From: Hymenopellis radicata
Taxonomy: Eukaryota > Basidiomycota > Agaricomycetes > Agaricales > Physalacriaceae
Length of the DNA stretch: 64,000 bases
NCBI GenBank assembly: GCA_015501595.1
Contig: JADNRX010000153.1
Coordinates: forward strand, 58,129-122,128
Direction: 5' to 3'
Shown piece by piece: positions 57,965-64,000 of this stretch. Both the position numbers and the translations under genes were made by a program. Numbering within the stretch: position 1 is the stretch's first letter; the number at the start of each line of letters is the position of its first letter. The notes beneath the pieces are model-generated. The model worked only from the letters and a program-made list of their open reading frames with translations, did not search any database and was not told where the DNA came from.

Positions 57965-59089
57965 TCACACACTCCAACAAGTCGACTACCAACGCCACAC
58001 CTCAGGAACATGCGGCTTGGACTACTATAGCGTGTATTGGCCTCGCCGGCCCGGCTTTTTTTTCTGAAAAAAGGGTGCGAATTCTTCGTTTAATTGTCGC
58101 ATTAAATTCAGACCTTTTCTGTCAGTTCAACTCCGACCGTGTTACCATCAAATTCAACGCGAATTCCTTTAGTGCGGCAACTTGTCACCCTTTTGCCGAT
58201 CTGGATCTTGCTGGATTCGGGTTTCTGGACGAATTGGGACATTTTGACGGTGAAGTGCTCCAGGTACGTTACCTTGTTCTTCCAAAATTGCCGTGCTAAC
58301 GTGTTATTCTAGCGCCATTGTGTCGTCTTCAACGCGGTGAACAGCGGCACTTCCACCCCTGCGCTCGCGCTCCGAGCCGTTCACTCCTGGGATAGCGACG
58401 TCTCAGCAAATATCAACGCCACAGTTCTATACAATCACGCCCGCACCGAGATGCTGCTGCCCACGGATATTCTCTCAAGACCTTGCTCGTTATCTTCGGT
58501 GTCGTTCCACCCCGTTGTTCCCTATGCCCACATTAAACCTTCTCAATCGCCCAAGACCCTAGGATTTCCAACGTGGTTCTACAACCATCAGCCCAGCCTT
58601 CGGTTAATTTTGCCGCTGATGGCGATTTCGATCTCACGGAGCTCGGGTTTATCATCGCTTTAGGACATGTTGGTGACGCGGTACGTTATTTTGCTTTAGT
58701 GCAGTTTTCAGGCTAATTTCGTGGGACAGCATCGCGATATTAGTACAATCGCAGTGAGCAGCGGCGCTACCGCCGCTGCGCTCGCGCTGCGAGCTTCTCA
58801 CTGCTGGTATCAAGACGTCTCCGGGAATATCAACGCCACACTCGAATTAGTCTCGCCGGACCTGGATGCTGGTCCCCATGGATAGTCGTTCAAGATATTG
58901 CTCGCTATCTCTGCCGTCTTCCCACCCCGTCGCTCGCTACGCTCACGTACGGCTGCACTATCGTTCGACCTTCTCATCTGGTGCGGAACCCAATGCGAAC
59001 ACTGCGACCATCAGCCCAGCCTTCGGCTAAATTCGGCGCTGATGGCGATCTGGATCTCATGGAGCTCGGGTTTATGCACGCTTTAGGAC

Positions 59090-59150
59090 ATCTTGCAACG
59101 GGATTGGTCAGCCCCAACTCATACTCATACTCATACTCTTGGTCATGAAT
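59090..59150. repeat. Unit-3-specific insertion with a short tandem repeat
   Basis: About 50 bp, including actcat repeated four times, interrupts the sequence cttggtcacgaattcg that is continuous in units 1 and 2. Confidence 0.7.
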
Positions 59151-62100
59151 TCGCGGAGGTACGTTAGTTTGCCTTTAGTTGCGTTTCCTCACTAATTTCG
59201 TGGGACAGCGTCTGGATATTAGTTCGATCGCAGTGAGCAGCGGTGCTACCACCGCTGCGCTCGCGCTGCGAGCTTCTCACTGCGATGATAACGACATCTT
59301 TCGGGAGCTCTATGCTACACTTGGAACACGTCCGTGCGTGACTGGAACTCCCGGGCTATGGCATCAAGGACTCGAGAGCCATGCATCATGTACGCTCTCC
59401 CCGTCGGGTTCGTGCCTCAAATATTCTCTTGATCGTTTCACGGAGCTAATCAATCTACAGCTCGTATCGACGGCGAATTTAACCTCGTGCATTCGTCCTG
59501 GATCCTTGCGCTTCGTGTTCCCCTTGACTGACGACTTTTCCAGGACTGTCGCGACATTCTTGACGATTCGAGCCTCGTACTGGTGAATGTCATTGCAGCG
59601 GAGGTCGTTCTCTTAGCTCACGGACACCGTCGCGACTTGGAAGCGTGCAGGTACGTACTTCCCGCTTCTGGACCATGTTTCATATGGAACTAACTCGTTT
59701 GTAGTTCCTGATATCGAAGGAGATTCCGCCGCTCACACCCCTGTATTCGGTTGGGTGGATCTGAGGCCATCGCGGGCATGGGGTGTAGGATACATTGTAG
59801 GAAATAGTAGAATACGTAGAGTAGACCCCACATGTTGTAGAATACCTTGCAATTCGACTTGATTAAAACTCTTGCTGCATATATGACCGATGTCGTTTAC
59901 CGTGGCCTTGAAAAGTGTTATTTACATAGTACAAATCTGTATCTGAAGAATAGCATGTCTTTAAAGCACGATAAGACGTCCTAAAGCCTATCCTGAGTAT
60001 TGTATGAGATGCCTCTATAACATGGTAAGTACCCAAAGTTGGACCAAAAGACAGATAGTAAGTTATACCACATGTCGACACTTACGGAGAAGTGGGAATG
60101 TCCGAAACGTCCACTGAAAACATCTCGCTACGACGCCGTAAGATGGGCCTAAGAATTAGCAGAAGTGATCAAATGTACCCTGAACATGATGTCCGTCGGG
60201 TCGCCAAGTCCATTGGACGTATTCCAAGCAGAGGATTCGTTCCGCACGTTCAGCGGGTGGGCCGAGTCCTCACATTCTTCCAGGGCTCCAATCCTCTCGG
60301 AAGTAGCGGCAAAATATCGTGATCAAGTGTCAACATGCGGATATGGCAGCCCCAAGTGATCGAGATCTCTTGAACTCGTACCACACCATGTCCGGATTGA
60401 AGGCACTTACACTAACGCGCCCTTGTGCTTTCCCACTCTCACCAACGTCTAGTCGACCTGGATTTGCCTGGAGGTTTGCCTGTGCGTTACGTAAGTCAAA
60501 TTCCGATGGTCCTTGAGACCGCGAACGCGTTCTGAAGCCGGGTTTTCGCGTCAGAGCCTCAGCGAGCTGCCTAGGACCCTGCACATCGATAGCACGAGGA
60601 TTTTCGGAACCCTATGACGTCTCTGGGGCACCGACAATCTTATCTCGTCCGCCATGGATCTGGGGAAATGACGCCAGCGGTCGTCTTCCTCCTCCGTCCC
60701 TCTGATGCTTTTGCGTAAAACTCGTTTCCCGCTTGCACTTGTGATATCTGACTGCTACATTAGGTGTATGCACCCTGAATATACTGTATGCGAGTCTCTG
60801 CCCGCTTCTACACCACTTTAATTCAACGTTAACGTGCGATTCGCGCAGTGTCACCAGTTTACGGAAAAGGTTCGTACCTTTTCCGTGTTCCAACGGCTTT
60901 CTTTTCTCGCTGACTGATGTGACATGATAGTTTAACGTACACGGAGCCTTTCTCCGTTCCCAAATGGGTGTAATTGGCAACGCGACGCGTTGCAGCGAAA
61001 AAACACTCAGTAAGTTTTCTTTTATCTCCGGGTCTGGGCGCCCCATCATGACTCACATCAACTGTGCAGGGGTAGACCCTGCACCTAATTCCAGCGTTCT
61101 GAGGGTTGGAAGCTTGGTTTGAGAACGGGAAAGTCGCCACGGTGCATTTGTGAGGAGGAGGTAAGTTTCATTCGGGTTGGCTTTACTACTGTGGCTATGG
61201 TCTGACTAGACGCTGCTCTGAAGATTACTCGAAAGTATTTAGTTATTCTTTTCGCTCCGTTGTTGCCAGGGCGGCGAATAGCGAATCAACGAGATTGCGT
61301 GGCGGCACAATCTGCGCCCAATATTCATCTATTCTCGTCCCACCCGACGGTCGCGCGTAACCGAAACCGAATGTATTGATTGATGTACGTATTCTGCGGA
61401 GTTCAGAATGCTGGAGTAGTGAATAAAAGGCGACGGGAATCCTCCAATACCTATCATCACTTCTCCCATTCTTCCCTCTCTCGTTCTTTCCCGGTTTGTT
61501 CTCCATCGTCTTGTCTGGTTGCTCCCATAGGCTCACCCATCATCAGACTGTATCTCTCATCGTCTGCGCCGCCGTTGTCGTCGCCAACGCCTTACCGACG
61601 CGCTTAAAACATGACGGTCACGTTGATGTGACCGGTATGTCTTCTTCCTCTTACCATCATCGTCGCTTTGCCCACTCACTACCGCCTTCCCTCAGCGCCT
61701 CTTTGGTTGGCATTCACTGCCGTGGTATCTCTCTTTCGTTAGCTTTCTCCTTGACCACCTCGCTGACGACTTTTCTAGATTTTTTTGCCCACTGTCTCCC
61801 ACAACGAGCAGGACTTTTCGCGTCTAGGACTTCGCATCTCTTATGGCTCGCTTGGTACGGCGTCGTTTGTACTGCGCATTGCCTCATTTTACTCACTGCC
61901 TTTTACCAGACATCGAGTAGGCCGTCGGGCCTTGCCTTCAACTTGGACGGTTCGTCCCGCCGCTCCTTCTTATCCTGCCATATTCATAACCTCTACTATA
62001 GACATGGACCGACCCGCCATGGATTCGAGTTCGGGACTACGTCCTTCGATGACCTTGCCCGCCAGTCGCCGCAGTTTATCCGGGGACTAGCGCCGTCGAC

Positions 62101-64000
62101 CTCAAGTGGTAAGTAGCTCATCTCCATTCATTTGTCAAGCTCTCACTGACACTTCCAACAGACTCTAGGATAATGCACGACTCGCCTACGTTGTTCGGGG
62201 CGTTGTCTTCGTGACGCGTCCCGTACCATTTGGCTTCGCGCCGGTGGGAGCAACACCTCTCTGGATAGAGGACAACAAAGCGCCGCCCTTCCTTTGACAC
62301 CACACTCAGCGTCGCCTACACTGGTGCCTTCAACAATACTACCGTCGTCTCAGACCGGATACGTCTTTTGAGGGTGTTTCATAGGCGCTCTAGAGCACTT
62401 TGTCCTATTAGCAGGCGGTCTTGCACGGTATGTCCTGCCACATTGACTGTAATGCCAAACTGATCGTTGAAATTCCAAAGGCGTACGCGTCGCTAATGTG
62501 CCAGACGTTCGACTACAAGATGAACCAATGGATTGACCCGGTAAGCCGACTTCCTTCTTTTGGCGGTCTTAACTAACTCGGTGAGATAGGTACGTCCAAG
62601 TCGACGACTGCTTTGGCCCGACACCACGACTGAATGATTTCAGTATGGCCGCCGCCTCTTTCATCGTTGGTCTTCGGTAAGTTTACCAAAGTTGCTGTGA
62701 ATCTCCTCGTACTAACGGCAAATTTTAGACATCTGGGACTCCATTTAGGAGTCAACGACAACAATACCTCGCCCAGTGCGCCTCGTCTCTGTCTGGGCTA
62801 GCCGTGTATCGCTGCGGATCGTCCGACGTCGCTCCGCCATGATGTTGGGTGCGACGTCAGGATTCTGAATCCCGACAAAGAGGACAACCCCTGCTTTCGA
62901 TGGATGACGGGTTCAAGGACGTCTGCGTGCGGCTAGGACATCGCTGTCAAGCTCGTACGAAGGTGAGGTCACGAATTTGGACCATTTCTTTTGAGGCTGA
63001 TCTCGGACTTTAGATGAAGTGGAAGCGTATGGAGTGACGGGAATACAAGGAACGCTGCTAGGAGGTGTAGACTCTGTCGTGCGTACGCCCTGGTACGTGC
63101 GCTACATCCGCCAGCCGTGGCGCGATTTGTGAGCGCGAGGTCGGGATGATCCTCGACTTGGAGGTGGATGAGAGTATCGTTGTACACCCTCTCGCACGAC
63201 GCTGAGACCCGTCGCGCTCTCGTCAGGCCACGGTGAGCTTTTGTCTTTCCAGCTTGTTCTTACCAATTGACCTCTCCACTTTAGACCTGTATTTCGGCGA
63301 GTGTTACGTCGGAATGCACATGTTGGTTCGAAGGACGACAACTTTGCCAAGTCCTGGGTAAGTGTTGCACGGTGCCTGTTAACCTTGTTCATACTAACCT
63401 CGTCATCTCATTAGGGTTTGACTGAAGTTACACGGGCACGGTTAGCTGTGTATCCCCCGCGTGGTGTATCGGCGACTCGGTGGCATTAGCCGGTTCCTTC
63501 ATGTAGTCTACGTAGAAGTATTACACTGTATCTCTCAGAGTTTCGTTCAGGTTTCCAAGTAAGCCGTCTCTTCTTTTCTCAAGTTTACCTCATTCTGACG
63601 AACATACGCAGTATACAGGTTGAGACCTTTGTTCTCCATCAGTCTGAGTTTCGACCTAAGCCTCTGATGTCGTCCTTTAGACGACCTTGAGCGAGAGAAG
63701 GAGGCTTCATCGTCTTCCTCGATACGGAGCTTTGCGAACACGCCTCGACCTCGTCCGTAAGTCTGCGCGCGGGTCGAACCCTTGAAGATCATCATCATGC
63801 CGTAGTGTTAGGTGGGCGTACGCGACTGCGATATCTCTTCACTTCTTTCGACAGAAATCCCGGCTTTGTCGACCTCCAGGAACATTCGCTCATCCCCATC
63901 GATTTTAAGGACCCGAACAACGATTCCACCTTCACATGATGAAATGCTTCATATTAACGCCCTTATACGAGCAACTCGCGCGCCTGACCTGTTCTTCTCT

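Larger units (their letters stand above)
57382..64000. repeat. Tandem segmental duplication, unit 3 (truncated by window end)
   Basis: Third copy of the unit. 6.6 kb is visible, and its copy of the DUF3295-type gene would lie outside the window. Confidence 0.95.
57500..64000 (+). pseudogene. Eroded multi-exon coding region of unknown family, unit 3
   Basis: This copy preserves the longest continuous module. From about 57940 a 131-codon frame includes SVGAASPPLT, AWTTIACIGLAGPAFFSEKR, VTIKFNANSFSAATCHPFAD and LDLAGFGFLDELGHFDGEVL, then Gln and a good donor at 58263. The next exon at 58313 continues RHCVVFNAVNSGTSTPALAL in the same phase. M2 begins at 58730 and M3 at 59209 (RLDISSIAVSSGATTAALAL). 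Stops after the modules show decay here too. No known family recognised. Confidence 0.6.

Overview
The window looks like nuclear DNA of a filamentous basidiomycete, most likely a plant-debris or wood-decaying agaricomycete. Genes are split by many ~50-nt GT..AG introns with ctaac/ctgac-like branch sites. There are three tandem CBM1-bearing family-1 carbohydrate esterases, a sphingolipid C9-methyltransferase-type enzyme, and a fungal-type tyrosine-recombinase retrotransposon. All assignments were made by reading translations; no database search was run.

Layout, left to right. (1) 1-24.3 kb is mostly ordinary gene space: the 5' three-quarters of UTP22/Nrap (-), a complete short-chain dehydrogenase (SDR) (+) whose first intron holds a ~1.1 kb inverted-repeat element, two decayed SDRs (-), a two-domain ABM-fold protein (-), a diacetyl/acetoin reductase-type SDR with two 1-nt frame breaks (-), YIF1 (-), the CBM1-CE1 esterases (+, +, +, the third frameshifted in its signal peptide), an F-box protein (-), a sphingolipid C9-methyltransferase (+), and a histidine-rich 33-bp minisatellite. 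(2) 24.34-30.30 kb is a Ngaro/DIRS-type retrotransposon on the minus strand, with gag-like, RT-RNase H and tyrosine recombinase regions and split direct repeats in the order A1...B1-A2-B2. (3) 30.30-64.0 kb is a tandem array of a ~13.5 kb unit: 30300-43779, 43780-57381 and 57382-end. Each unit starts with ~7 kb of eroded, intron-containing coding sequence of a family I do not recognise. This includes a module repeated about every 420 bp with a conserved intron position. The two complete units then carry a DUF3295-type fungal gene (-), followed by ~2.7 kb of non-coding DNA.

How things fit together: the left part mixes housekeeping genes (ribosome biogenesis, ER-Golgi traffic) with secreted xylan/cell-wall esterases and an SDR cluster undergoing birth and death. 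The right part is a segmental amplification whose left edge coincides exactly with the terminal repeat of the retrotransposon. The two visible copies of the DUF3295-type gene are broken at different places, so neither reads through as it stands, although each is intact where the other is broken. Several breaks (here and in the SDRs) are 1-nt changes in short homopolymers, so uncorrected assembly errors must be kept in mind.
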